64,000 bases of DNA from Streptomyces griseosporeus (GTDB lineage: Bacteria; Actinomycetota; Actinomycetes; Streptomycetales; Streptomycetaceae), in assembly GCF_014656055.1 (NCBI RefSeq), contig NZ_BNBR01000008.1:354316-418315 (forward strand). The letters are read 5' to 3'. A program made the translations under genes and the position numbers. How positions within the stretch are numbered: the first letter of the stretch is position 1; each line of letters opens with the position of its first letter. Of this stretch, positions 1 through 8,256 are shown in pieces. The notes under the pieces are model-generated. The model searched no databases. It had not been told where the DNA came from and saw only the letters and a program-made list of their open reading frames with translations.

Positions 1-162
1 GATGTCACGCGACGACAGATGGTCGGCGACCCGCTCGGCCATCTTCCGGCCCAGCTCGGACAGGTGGTAGCCGGGCAGCCGCCCGTACAGGATCCCGTCC
101 GGGTTGGCGACCTCGCCGTGCCGCATGAGGTGGACGACGGTGATGTCCTTGCTGCTGGTCAC
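1..162 (-). CDS. Histidine phosphatase (phosphoglycerate mutase-like) family protein, N-terminal fragment
   Basis: Only the first 54 codons are inside the window; the rest lies to the left of base 1. The visible protein has the RHGE motif (around residues 15-18) followed by a G-x-L-Y-G-R segment. These are the phosphohistidine and phosphate-binding signature of the histidine phosphatase superfamily. The GTG start at 162 overlaps the hemL stop (GTGA), so the two genes are probably translationally coupled. The substrate cannot be predicted from this part. Confidence 0.8.
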   Translation of the reverse strand, partial: MTSSKDITVVHLMRHGEVANPDGILYGRLPGYHLSELGRKMAERVADHLSSRDI

Positions 163-1475
163 GCGGTGGCCTCCGCGGCTGCTCGGGCCGCCGCCGGAAG
201 GGCGTCGGCGATCTTCTGAAGGGCCCGCTCGTCGTGGGCCGTGGACACGAACCAGGACTCGAAGGACGACGGCGGCAGGTACACGCCGTTCGCCAGCAGG
301 GAGTGGAAGAAGGCGGTGTAGCGGAAGGACTCCTGCGCCTTGGCGTCCTCGTAGTCGCGCACCTGCCGGTCGGTGAAGAACACCGAGAACATGTTGGAGG
401 CGGTCTGCAGCCGGTGCGCGACGCCCTCCTTGGTCAGCGCCTCGGTGACGAGGGTCTGGATCTGCGCGGACACGGCGTTCACCGTCTCGTACGCGGCGTC
501 GTCGAGCAGCCGCAGCTGGGCGAGGCCGGCGGCGGTGGCGACGGGGTTCCCGGAGAGGGTGCCGGCCTGGTACACGGGCCCGGCCGGGGCGAGGTGGGCC
601 ATGACGTCGGCGCGACCGCCGAACGCCGCGGCCGGGAAGCCGCCGCCCATGACCTTGCCGAAGGTCATGAGGTCGGGCCGGACCCCGTCGATGCCGTACC
701 AGCCGGCGCGGCTCGTCCGGAAGCCGGTCATGACCTCGTCGGAGATGTACAGCGCGCCGTTCTCCCGGCAGGCGTCCTTCAGCCCCTGGTTGAAGCCGGG
801 CTGCGGCGGCACGACGCCCATGTTGCCGGGCGAGGCCTCGGTGATCACGCAGGCGATCTCCCCGGGGTGCCGGTGGAAGGCCTCCTGCACGGCCTGGAGG
901 TCGTTGTACGGCAGCACGATGGTGTCGCCGGCCTGGGCGCCGGTGACGCCGGGCGTGTCCGGCAGCGCGAAGGTGGCGACCCCGGAGCCGGCCGAGGCGA
1001 GGAGCGAGTCCACGTGCCCGTGGTAGCAGCCGGCGAACTTGATCACCTTGGACCGCCGGGTGAACCCGCGCGCGAGCCGGATCGCCGACATGGTCGCCTC
1101 GGTGCCGCTGGAGACCAGCCGCACCTGCTCCACCGGATCGACCCGGGCGACGATCTCCTCGGCGAGCGCGACCTCGCCCTCACCGGGCGTGCCGAAGGAG
1201 GTGCCGCGCGCGACGGCCTCCTGCACGGCGGCGATCACCTCGGGGTGGGAGTGCCCGAGGATCATGGGACCCCAGGAGCAGACGAGGTCGACGTACTCCC
1301 GCCCGTCGGCGTCCGTCAGGTACGGCCCGCGGCCGGACACCATGAACCGGGGCGTGCCGCCGACGGCGCGGAAGGCGCGCACCGGCGAGTTCACGCCGCC
1401 CGGGGTGACGGCGGACGCACGGTCGAACAGCGCCTGCGAGGCGGGCGCGTCGTAGGGGTAGGGCAGTTCGCTCAT
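159..1475 (-). CDS. hemL: Glutamate-1-semialdehyde 2,1-aminomutase
   Basis: This PLP enzyme converts glutamate-1-semialdehyde to 5-aminolevulinate, the step after HemA in C5-pathway haem synthesis. The protein has 438 residues, normal for the family. It shows the conserved N-terminal PGGVNSPVRAF segment, the GCYHGHVDS motif, and the PLP-lysine region FGKVMGGGFPAA. The ATG at 1475 is chosen over an upstream start at 1547 because homology begins with MSELPYPYDAP and a GGAG lies about 12 bases upstream. The stop overlaps the following phosphatase gene by four bases. hemA, hemC, hemD and hemB sit about 45 kb away, so the pathway is split over two loci. Confidence 0.97.
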   Translation of the reverse strand: MSELPYPYDAPASQALFDRASAVTPGGVNSPVRAFRAVGGTPRFMVSGRGPYLTDADGREYVDLVCSWGPMILGHSHPEVIAAVQEAVARGTSFGTPGEGEVALAEEIVARVDPVEQVRLVSSGTEATMSAIRLARGFTRRSKVIKFAGCYHGHVDSLLASAGSGVATFALPDTPGVTGAQAGDTIVLPYNDLQAVQEAFHRHPGEIACVITEASPGNMGVVPPQPGFNQGLKDACRENGALYISDEVMTGFRTSRAGWYGIDGVRPDLMTFGKVMGGGFPAAAFGGRADVMAHLAPAGPVYQAGTLSGNPVATAAGLAQLRLLDDAAYETVNAVSAQIQTLVTEALTKEGVAHRLQTASNMFSVFFTDRQVRDYEDAKAQESFRYTAFFHSLLANGVYLPPSSFESWFVSTAHDERALQKIADALPAAARAAAEATA

Positions 1476-2001
1476 GACGTGCGGATTCTCCGACCTTCTC
1501 CGGCTTGCTCGGACGGCTCGGCTTCGCTGGCAGGCGTCACCGGTCAACCCCCTCAGGGTAGGCCGAGGCGCGGAAACGACGGCCCCGGCCCCACCGAACC
1601 GAAGTCTGTGCCCCGCACGTCTGAGAAACTGAACCTCGCATACGTATGGACAAGGCGGAGGGACGTGTCGAGGCCTTCCCCTGCTCCCACGGACAGATGT
1701 TTCACCGCACGTTTCGGCGAGCGGCCGTGGGGGAGGTCACTGACACGATGATCGGGTTGCGCGGCGGGGGCCACGCGTCCTAGAAAAGCAGTCGGGTGGA
1801 GATATGCATCGCGGTGGCGGACTGGGCGAGGGGACCGATGACCTGGGTCCTCGACGTGCCCGGCGGGGAAGGCACCGACGCGAGGCGGAGGCGAACGAAG
1901 CACGTCAGGCACAGGGTGCGGCGAGTGAGCCCGAGCGGGTCGACCGGCTGAGCCGGACCGACGGGCTCCGGGCGGGAAGCAGAAATGGTGGTCGGGTGGG
2001 G
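1476..2001. other. Intergenic region between hemL and the conserved gene at 2002
   Basis: This is 526 bases without a convincing gene. A reading frame continuous with the downstream gene opens at 1804, but the sequence it encodes before residue 67 is arginine-rich, low in complexity and unlike the conserved protein. It is therefore more likely leader DNA. The region should hold promoters for both divergent genes; I could not place -35 and -10 boxes with confidence. Confidence 0.5.
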
Positions 2002-2433
2002 GTGACGTACAAGTACTTCGGCGCGCCGGACGGCGCGACCGCGGCCCGCGTCCCGATCTCGATGCGCCCCGAGGAACTCGGCGGCGACGAACTGGGCATG
2101 AACGGCATGTTCACCAAGATCAAGCCGGAGACGATGGCGGCCATGGTCCTGACCGGCATCGAAGGCGTGCCCCTGCACAAGGTGCCCCCGCTGGAACTGG
2201 TCGTCCTGCACCCCGACTACGCGGTCGTGAAGCTCCCCATGACGGTCGTCGACCCCCTGCGCGACATAGGCGAGGAAGCGGTCGGCGCGGCGGCGTTCAT
2301 ATGGTCGACGGTCCCGGACCGGGGTGGGCCGCGGGACGCGTTCAACGTGTACCAGCTGCTGCACGAGTGGCAGGACTTCTCCAAGCGGCTGCACGACGCG
2401 GGGCATCAGCCGTACTGCCTGGTGTGGCCCTGA
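2002..2433 (+). CDS. Conserved Streptomyces protein of unknown function
   Basis: The product is 143 residues starting VTYKYFGAPDG and ending HQPYCLVWP, a sequence I recognise as a small, highly conserved Streptomyces family without assigned function. There is no signal peptide or membrane segment, so it is probably cytoplasmic. The GTG at 2002 is chosen because conservation starts there; an in-frame GTG at 1996 and an ATG at 1804 are alternatives. It ends 18 bases from the convergent LysR gene. Confidence 0.75.
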   Translation: MTYKYFGAPDGATAARVPISMRPEELGGDELGMNGMFTKIKPETMAAMVLTGIEGVPLHKVPPLELVVLHPDYAVVKLPMTVVDPLRDIGEEAVGAAAFIWSTVPDRGGPRDAFNVYQLLHEWQDFSKRLHDAGHQPYCLVWP

Positions 2434-2451
2434 GCCGGGCAGTCCCCGCGT

Positions 2452-3309
2452 TCACCGCTGCTCGCCGGCCACGGCGGCCTGCGCCATGGCCACGAAGCGG
2501 GGTATCAGGGGGTGTCCGCCGTGCGCGGGCCACACCAGGTTGAGGGGAACGGTCGGCGCGTCCGGTATCGCGAGAAATGACACAAAGGGGTGGATGTGCT
2601 GCCGCCCCACGAACTCGGGGACCACGCCCATGCCCTTGTTGGAGGCGACGGCTTCGAGCCATTCGTCGAAATTGGCGCAGACCACCGCGACGCCCGGCTG
2701 ACGCTCCGGCGGCCAGTCGCCCAGGTTGGTCGTACCACTCACCTCGTTGAGGACAAGCCGGTGATCGGCGATGTCCCGCCACCCGATCTCGTGCCGTTCG
2801 GCGAGCTCGGAGCGCGTGGAGACGGCCGCCACCCGCCGCTCGTGCAAGAGCGTGACGATCTCCATGTCCGGAGACGTCAGCCGCCCCCGCAGGATCGCCA
2901 GGTCGGCCTCGCCCCGGTCCACCCCCGCGAGCTTCGAGTCATGCCGGTGCACCCGCACCGGCACACCCGTTTCCTCCTCGAAGCGCGCGATGACCTCCTG
3001 CGGCCACCCGGTGGGGAAGCCCCAGGCGAAGCCCACCCGGAACGTGTCCTCGTCCGTTTCCGCACGCAAGGCCGCCTCCAGCTGCGGCAGAAGGACATTG
3101 AGCCGGTCGTAGAGGCTCTCGCCGGCGGACGTTAGGGTCACATGCCGTGTGGTCCGTTCCAATAAGCGCCGACCGAGCAGCTCCTCCAAACGGCGGATGT
3201 TGCGGCTCAGAGTCGGCTGGGACACGCCCATGCGCTTCGCGGCACGAGTGAAGTGCTTCTCATCCGCCAAGGCCAGGAAGCCGCGCAGGTGGTGCAGCTC
3301 GATACTCAT
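2452..3309 (-). CDS. LysR-family transcriptional regulator with a TTA codon
   Basis: The 285-residue protein has an N-terminal winged HTH (roughly residues 4-62, including FTRAAKRMGVSQPTLSRNIRRLE) and a C-terminal effector-binding domain. The ATG at 3309 (MSIELHHLRGF) gives the standard LysR start; an ATG at 3321 is also in frame. Codon 49 (bases 3163-3165) is TTA for the second leucine of RRLLERTT. In Streptomyces that codon needs the bldA tRNA, so the regulator is likely limited to late growth. It is the last gene of the leftward KamA/flavoprotein block and its most likely local regulator, although 204 bases separate it from the cupin gene. Confidence 0.92.
   Translation of the reverse strand: MSIELHHLRGFLALADEKHFTRAAKRMGVSQPTLSRNIRRLEELLGRRLLERTTRHVTLTSAGESLYDRLNVLLPQLEAALRAETDEDTFRVGFAWGFPTGWPQEVIARFEEETGVPVRVHRHDSKLAGVDRGEADLAILRGRLTSPDMEIVTLLHERRVAAVSTRSELAERHEIGWRDIADHRLVLNEVSGTTNLGDWPPERQPGVAVVCANFDEWLEAVASNKGMGVVPEFVGRQHIHPFVSFLAIPDAPTVPLNLVWPAHGGHPLIPRFVAMAQAAVAGEQR
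3163..3165 (-). promoter_or_regulatory. TTA leucine codon in the LysR regulator gene
   Basis: Read on the minus strand, these bases form an in-frame TTA at codon 49. TTA codons in Streptomyces are translated by the developmentally controlled leucyl-tRNA encoded by bldA. Confidence 0.85.
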
Positions 3310-3513
3310 GGAGAGCAGCATATGAAGTGCCGCGAAGGCACCCTGGGTACCGCCCGGCGCGCCTCGAAGCTGCGACGACAACGCTCTCTCCGCAGGACAT
3401 CGGCACTTCGGGACATGGCACGCCCCGGCCGTGAACGGGTGGCCGGCCCGACGCCGGCGCGTTTGCGGGAATTCACCCGCACGACGTCGGGCCGGCCCCC
3501 GCGGACGGCGGGT

Positions 3514-3888
3514 TCAGGCGTGATAGTCGTCGTCCGCCACGTGCTCCTGCCATTCCGTCGGCCCGTCCGTGACGGCTATGTGGGTCATGAACGTGCCGGG
3601 CGCGGCGCCGTGCCAGTGCTCCTCACCCGGGTGGCAGACGACCGTGTCCCCCGCCCTGATCTCCTGGCGCTCGCCTCCCCGGGACTGCACGAACCCCACC
3701 CCTTCCGTGACGTGCAGCACCTGCCCGGCGGGGTGCCGGTGCCAGGCGCTGCGCGAGCCGGGCGTGAACAGCACGTTGCGCACCTCGGCGTTGGCGGTGG
3801 CCCCGATGCGCGGCCACAGCCACACATCGCCGGAGAAGCGCTCCTCCGGGCCCTTCGTCGCGTCGCCGGGATGACGGTTGACGTCCAT
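3514..3888 (-). CDS. Small single-domain cupin protein
   Basis: The 124-residue product is a one-domain cupin. It shows the metal-binding pattern WHRHPAGQVLHVTEG (motif 1) and PGEEHWHG (motif 2), with the usual two histidines, a downstream glutamate-containing stretch and a late histidine. Small cupins like this often sit beside carboxymuconolactone decarboxylases or redox enzymes, but the substrate cannot be told from sequence. AAGGAG lies nine bases before the ATG. It follows the MFS gene after 91 bases on the same strand and probably belongs to the same block. Confidence 0.88.
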   Translation of the reverse strand: MDVNRHPGDATKGPEERFSGDVWLWPRIGATANAEVRNVLFTPGSRSAWHRHPAGQVLHVTEGVGFVQSRGGERQEIRAGDTVVCHPGEEHWHGAAPGTFMTHIAVTDGPTEWQEHVADDDYHA

Positions 3889-3979
3889 GGCGTGAACTCC
3901 TTCGTTGGTTGTGGTGATCGTGGTGGGTGGCAGGCGAGGCCGGAGCCTTCCTGCTCGACGGGGGGTGCGGGACGCCGGC

Positions 3980-5440
3980 TCAGCGCTTGGCGGCGGGCCT
4001 GCGCACCCCGGCCTTCCCGGCGAGCAGGATCAGCGCGGAGGCCGCGATCGAGAGCGCCGCCAGAACGGTGTTGGTGGTGTCGAACGCGGTCTTCGGTGCC
4101 CCACCGCGCGCGGCGAGGTCCAGATACACGGTGCCGAAGACAGCCACTCCCAGGGTTCCGCCCACTTGCAGCGTCGTGTTGAACAGGCCGCTCACGTCGG
4201 GGGCGAAGCGGGCTTCGACCGATTCGGTCAGGTGGGTCAGGGTGCCGCTGAACGCCGCCCCGTAGCCGATGCCGCCGACGGCCAGCAGGGCGGTCAGCCA
4301 GACGGTGCTCTGCGCACCGGCTGCCACCCCGGCGAAGGCGATCGCCATCAGGAGACCTCCCGCAGGTGCGGCGAGCCTCCTCACGCGCGCCGACAGCCGG
4401 CTGAGCACGGGCCCGACCAGGGCGAACGTCGCCACCCAGGCGATGGGGACCATGCCGGAGTAGGCCGCGCTGCGGCCGAGCCCCTGCTGCAGGTGAAGCG
4501 CCAGGACGAACAGCAGCGCGAAGTAGGCGGCGCGGGTCGCGGCCTGGGACACCAGGGCGAGGGCCACCTGCTTGCGGGCGAGCAGCGCGACGTTCATCAA
4601 CGGGCTGCCACCGCGGCCCGCGATGCCCCGCTCGACCCTGGCGAACAGGGCGAACCCCGGCACGGAGCCCGCGAGGCACAGCCAGGCCCACAGCGGCCAG
4701 CCCGCGTCCCGCCCGAGCACCAGCGGCGTCACCAGCAGGAACAGGCTGAGCGACAGAAGCCCCACGCCGCGCATGTCGAGCTTCTTGTCCCGCTCGGTCT
4801 CGTCGTCGGGCAGGAAGAGGAACGAGGTGATCAGCAGAACGATGCCGACGGGCACGTTGATCAGGAAGATCGGCCGCCAGCCCGAACCCAGGATGTCCGC
4901 CTGCACCAGAACACCGCCCAGGGCCTGGCCGACGACGGAGCTGATCCCGAGGATGCCCGTGTACGCGCCCAGGGCCCGCCGCCGGACGGCGCCTTCGAAG
5001 TGCACCTGAATGCTCGTCAGGACCTGGGAGACCATCAGGGCCGCGCCCGCGCCCTGCACGACACGCGTCCCCACCAGAACGGCGCTGTCCGGCGCGAGCC
5101 CGCAGGCGAGCGAGGACAGCGTGAAGATCCCGAGGCCCCAGAGGTAGGTCCATCGCCGGCCACGGATCTCGCCGAGCCGGGCACTGGTGATGAGCAGCAT
5201 GGCGTACGCCAGGGTGTACCCCGAGACGATGAGTTCCAGTTCGCCGCCTGACGCGTTCAGACGATCGCGGATCGACGGGATCGCGACGTTGACCACCGCG
5301 ATGTCCACGTTGCCGAGGAACATGCCGCCCAGGAGCGAGGCCAGCATCAGGCCCTGACGCGTTCCGCGCCGCGCTGACAGCCCGCGACGCGTGGTGTCCC
5401 CCGTCGACTCGGGTGCGACTGCCGTGTTCAAGGAATCCAC
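3980..5440 (-). CDS. MFS transporter, DHA2-type drug exporter
   Basis: The 486-residue protein looks like a 14-helix DHA2 exporter. It has a cytoplasmic N-terminus, the motif D-like segment GNVDIAVVNVAIPSI, motif A-like GEIRGRRW, and motif C-like GILGISSVVGQALGG, which marks antiporters. The GTG at 5440 is the only good start. Immediately upstream lies an 18-base dyad (5450-5467) that may be an operator. Position in the block suggests it exports the product or an intermediate made by the adjoining enzymes, but this is inference. Confidence 0.92.
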   Translation of the reverse strand: MDSLNTAVAPESTGDTTRRGLSARRGTRQGLMLASLLGGMFLGNVDIAVVNVAIPSIRDRLNASGGELELIVSGYTLAYAMLLITSARLGEIRGRRWTYLWGLGIFTLSSLACGLAPDSAVLVGTRVVQGAGAALMVSQVLTSIQVHFEGAVRRRALGAYTGILGISSVVGQALGGVLVQADILGSGWRPIFLINVPVGIVLLITSFLFLPDDETERDKKLDMRGVGLLSLSLFLLVTPLVLGRDAGWPLWAWLCLAGSVPGFALFARVERGIAGRGGSPLMNVALLARKQVALALVSQAATRAAYFALLFVLALHLQQGLGRSAAYSGMVPIAWVATFALVGPVLSRLSARVRRLAAPAGGLLMAIAFAGVAAGAQSTVWLTALLAVGGIGYGAAFSGTLTHLTESVEARFAPDVSGLFNTTLQVGGTLGVAVFGTVYLDLAARGGAPKTAFDTTNTVLAALSIAASALILLAGKAGVRRPAAKR

Positions 5441-5449
5441 CTTCGGAGT

Positions 5450-5467
5450 GTAACTACTAGTATGTAC
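5450..5467. promoter_or_regulatory. 18-bp imperfect dyad upstream of the MFS gene, candidate operator
   Basis: The sequence GTAACTACTAGTATGTAC matches its reverse complement at 14 of 18 positions, with a perfect TACTAGTA centre and GTA/TAC ends. It lies 10-27 bases before the GTG start at 5440. The ACTA...TAGT character resembles sites of HxlR-type regulators, but no such gene is adjacent. A role as operator is inference. Confidence 0.45.
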
Positions 5468-5527
5468 AGCCGCAATCCGCGGCGGAGCCGGGGCCCGGAC
5501 CGGCCCCGGCCCCGCTTCCGGACAGCG

Positions 5528-5929
5528 TCAGACCGCGTCCCGCTGCACCAGCTGGAACTGGATTCCGTCGGACGTCTCCGGCCGGGTCCAGGCGTTGAGG
5601 TTGGGGCCCACCGGGACGGGCTCGCTCGTGGTGAACGCGACACCGAGCCCCTGGACCGCCTCGATGACGCTGGGTACGTCGTCGACCTCGACACCGATGT
5701 GCTCGATGCGGGCCTGGTTGCCGTCACCGAGCCGGCGCCGACGGGACTCCTCGGTCGTGGGCTCGATGAGCTCGATCCGGCCGTCCCCGCACTGGTAGAA
5801 CGCGATCCTCACGTTGCGCTCGGGCACGTCCTGCGCCCGCTCCAGACGCATCCCCAGACTCTCGAGGAACGCCCTCGCCCCGGCGATGTCGTCGACCACC
5901 ACGCCGATGTGGTCGATGCGCTTGAACAT
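5528..5929 (-). CDS. VOC (glyoxalase/bleomycin-resistance fold) family protein
   Basis: The 133-residue protein opens with MFKRIDHIGVVVDDI and has a second half starting RIEHIGVEVDDV. These are the paired beta-alpha-beta-beta-beta units of the vicinal oxygen chelate fold. Candidate metal ligands are the His in each DHIG/EHIG motif and Glu residues such as the one in RIELIEP. The length and pattern resemble methylmalonyl-CoA epimerase or glyoxalase I relatives. AGGAGG lies six bases upstream of the ATG. It sits 28 bases after the cupin gene in the same leftward operon. Confidence 0.9.
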   Translation of the reverse strand: MFKRIDHIGVVVDDIAGARAFLESLGMRLERAQDVPERNVRIAFYQCGDGRIELIEPTTEESRRRRLGDGNQARIEHIGVEVDDVPSVIEAVQGLGVAFTTSEPVPVGPNLNAWTRPETSDGIQFQLVQRDAV

Positions 5930-5957
5930 GTACGCCTCCTGATGTCGGCCAGTCGCC

Positions 5958-6425
5958 TTACGCGTGCTCTTCGGAGAAGTTGTTGTGGATCGCCGCCAGT
6001 TGGGGCAGGTTCGACATGTTGAGCAGCAGCAGGTCCTCGTCCGCCTCGTGGTTTTCGAAGTGATGCGCGGACCAGGCGGGTATGAGGAGGATGTCGCCAC
6101 CGGTCAGCTCGGCGGACTCTCCCGTTTCGTCGAATATCACGGTGCCCGCTCCGGACCGCACGAAATACAGGTGCCACCAGGAATGCGCGTGTGTGGTGGT
6201 GCGGTCACCGGTGCGGACGACCTGGAAGGTCATGGACGTCCCCGGAACGATTTCGTGGCTGCCGCCGGGTGCGGCCAGGGTGAGCGTGCCGTATTCCGTG
6301 TGTTCGGCCGCTTCGAGTTCCTTGGCCAGGTTCTCCCACTGCCACACCACAGGGGACGGCTGCTGCCGCACATGGCGCTTGCGGAATTCAGCGTACGGAG
6401 ACTGACTTCCTGTCTGTACCGGCAT
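5958..6425 (-). CDS. Cupin-domain protein, gentisate/hydroxynaphthoate dioxygenase-like
   Basis: The 155-residue protein has one cupin domain in its C-terminal two thirds. Motif 1 reads HAHSWWHLYFVRSGAGTVIF and motif 2 contains GDILLIPAWSAHHFEN. Histidines at both motifs could bind Fe or Mn as in cupin dioxygenases. Its ATG at 6425 has AGGAGG seven bases upstream. That site lies inside the end of the flavoprotein gene: the two genes overlap by 38 bases, implying coupled translation. Ring-cleavage activity is only suggested by the family resemblance. Confidence 0.85.
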   Translation of the reverse strand: MPVQTGSQSPYAEFRKRHVRQQPSPVVWQWENLAKELEAAEHTEYGTLTLAAPGGSHEIVPGTSMTFQVVRTGDRTTTHAHSWWHLYFVRSGAGTVIFDETGESAELTGGDILLIPAWSAHHFENHEADEDLLLLNMSNLPQLAAIHNNFSEEHA

Positions 6426-8256
6426 ACGTGTCCTCCTGGACGGCTTCGTGTCGGTGTCGGATCTGCGCGAACATGTCGCGTACGGAGGCGTCGGCGTCGG
6501 CGGTGAACTGCGAGGCCAGTCCCTGCCGGGGCAGGGCGTGGGTGTAGAAGCGCGGTCCCTCGACGGGATAGCCGACCGCCCACGCGCCGGAGAGCGGCTC
6601 ACCGACCGCCGTGACGATCCGGCCCTGTTCGTCGATGTCGATGCCGCCGGGCTGGAACGGACCGTTCGCGTAAGGGCGCACCAGGCCACGGGCGAGAAGG
6701 CTGCGGATCAGGGGTGACCTGTCGTGTTCCGGGTGGAACGCGTCGAGACGCGCGATGACCAACGCGTCGGCATGGCGGATCTCCGTTCCGCCGGTGTACT
6801 CGGTCCGGATCGCGAAGCGCGCCGCCTCCCGGTCGAGGACCACCTTGCTCCCCGGGCCGCCGGCCAGATCCACGATCCCCGCCCTCATGAGGGCGAGGAG
6901 CTGGTGGTTGCGGTGCCGGGGCGGGCCGAAGGAGACCCGGTTCATGACCGGGACGTAGAACGAGTTGAACGTCCGGTGGGACGTCGGGGTGAGCCCCGAG
7001 AACTCGACGGCCTCCCGCAGGCTCGCCCGGGTGTCGCGGATGACGTCGGTGGCGGCCTTCACGGGACTTGTCCGATTGCCGCGCTCGGCCTGCTCCAGGT
7101 CCTCGACGACGTAGTCGACGAAGAACTTCCTGAACGCGTCCCGGTCCGGGAAGGCGCGCCCGCGCAGGGGGTCGATGATGCCCTCGACCGCACGCCGGTC
7201 GTCCGCCGTGAACTCGTATTCCTCCGGCGGGACGGCTCGCCCGTCCGCGGCCGCCCGATAGGCGTATCCCATCTCCTTCAGCAGGAGCGGAAGCACCTCC
7301 GCCACGAAGTCGAGCCGGGGGTCGTCACCGCGCCGTACGGCCTCGGCCCGAAGGAGTCGCACCGCTTCCTTGGTGAAGAACCGCGGCCGGTGCTGCCCCG
7401 TGAGGCCCTTCTGGTTCACGCCGCGTGCGCTGAACGGCAGGCACTGGCGGGAGAACAGCTCGATCCTGGGCTCCCGGCCGGAAGGCAGGTACTCCGTGGC
7501 CCACCCGGAGCCGCGGAACACGCCGCCGCGGCCGGCCGTGAGTTCGGAGATGACGTCGTGAGCGGTCAGTCCGAAGCCCTGCACGGCGACCGTCGAGCCG
7601 GGCGCGATGTTCCGCAGCCGTTCCACCGGATAGGGATGCGGGCAGTAGACGAGCCAGGGGTTCCGGTCGGCCTTGGTCCCGGCGAACTCCTCATAGGCCC
7701 GGTCCTGCGCCGTGGGAACGCGTTCGCAGTGCCCGGTGGCGAGGAAGACGTAGTCGCTCGGGACCACGTGGCCGTTCCGCAGGTGGACGGTGAAGTCCCC
7801 GCCGCCGTGCGCCTCGATGTCCACCGCGCGGTCACGGTGGTGCACCACACGCACGTGCGGCGGCAGGGAACGCACTGTCCGGTCGAAGACCCAGCTGAGG
7901 TAGCCGCCGAGCATCTGCCGGGGCAGATAGGCGTGTTCGCCCACCGGATCGCCGGCGGTGCCGCCGGTCGGCAGGTAGACGCCGCCGAAGTCCCGGTAGC
8001 CGGCGCTCGCGGCCCACTCGGTGAACGAGGGTCCTGTGCCGTCGGCGAACATGGTCACCTGGCCGGCCAAGGTGTTGGTCAGCAGGTGGGCCGGCTGGTT
8101 CGCGGGATGGGAGCCCTGGCCGCCTTCGGCCGGGTCGATCAGGTGCACGTCGAGCGTGCGCCCCGCGGGCAGTTGCCCGGCGAGTTCCGATATCCGCTGC
8201 AGGATGCTCAGGCCGCGCGGCCCCACCCCCACGATGGACACGCTCAGCGCCGTCAT
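6388..8256 (-). CDS. FAD/NAD(P)-binding protein (NAD_binding_9 family), paralogue of the 10818 gene
   Basis: The 622-residue flavoprotein starts MTALSVSIVGVGPRGLSIL, an N-terminal Rossmann GxGxxG dinucleotide-binding motif. It has further segments typical of flavin monooxygenase-like proteins: VFLATGHCERVP near residue 165-175 and VAVQGFGLTAHDV near 220. The nearest functional precedents I recall are amino-acid N-oxygenases such as the aspartate oxidases of nitrosuccinate pathways, but the substrate here is unknown. The ATG overlaps the stop of the hydrolase gene (ATGA). The same family member lies across the divergent promoter at 10818, with matching VGVGPRGL starts. Confidence 0.85.
   Translation of the reverse strand: MTALSVSIVGVGPRGLSILQRISELAGQLPAGRTLDVHLIDPAEGGQGSHPANQPAHLLTNTLAGQVTMFADGTGPSFTEWAASAGYRDFGGVYLPTGGTAGDPVGEHAYLPRQMLGGYLSWVFDRTVRSLPPHVRVVHHRDRAVDIEAHGGGDFTVHLRNGHVVPSDYVFLATGHCERVPTAQDRAYEEFAGTKADRNPWLVYCPHPYPVERLRNIAPGSTVAVQGFGLTAHDVISELTAGRGGVFRGSGWATEYLPSGREPRIELFSRQCLPFSARGVNQKGLTGQHRPRFFTKEAVRLLRAEAVRRGDDPRLDFVAEVLPLLLKEMGYAYRAAADGRAVPPEEYEFTADDRRAVEGIIDPLRGRAFPDRDAFRKFFVDYVVEDLEQAERGNRTSPVKAATDVIRDTRASLREAVEFSGLTPTSHRTFNSFYVPVMNRVSFGPPRHRNHQLLALMRAGIVDLAGGPGSKVVLDREAARFAIRTEYTGGTEIRHADALVIARLDAFHPEHDRSPLIRSLLARGLVRPYANGPFQPGGIDIDEQGRIVTAVGEPLSGAWAVGYPVEGPRFYTHALPRQGLASQFTADADASVRDMFAQIRHRHEAVQEDTYAGTDRKSVSVR

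Noticed and set aside
1804..2001. N-terminal extension of the gene at 2002
   Set aside because: The 66 extra residues are Arg-rich and unlike the conserved protein, which begins VTYKYFG.
3585..5153. Long minus-strand open frame of 522 codons
   Set aside because: It lies out of frame over the MFS and cupin genes, and its product is Arg/Gly/Pro-rich low-complexity sequence, as high-GC shadows usually are.
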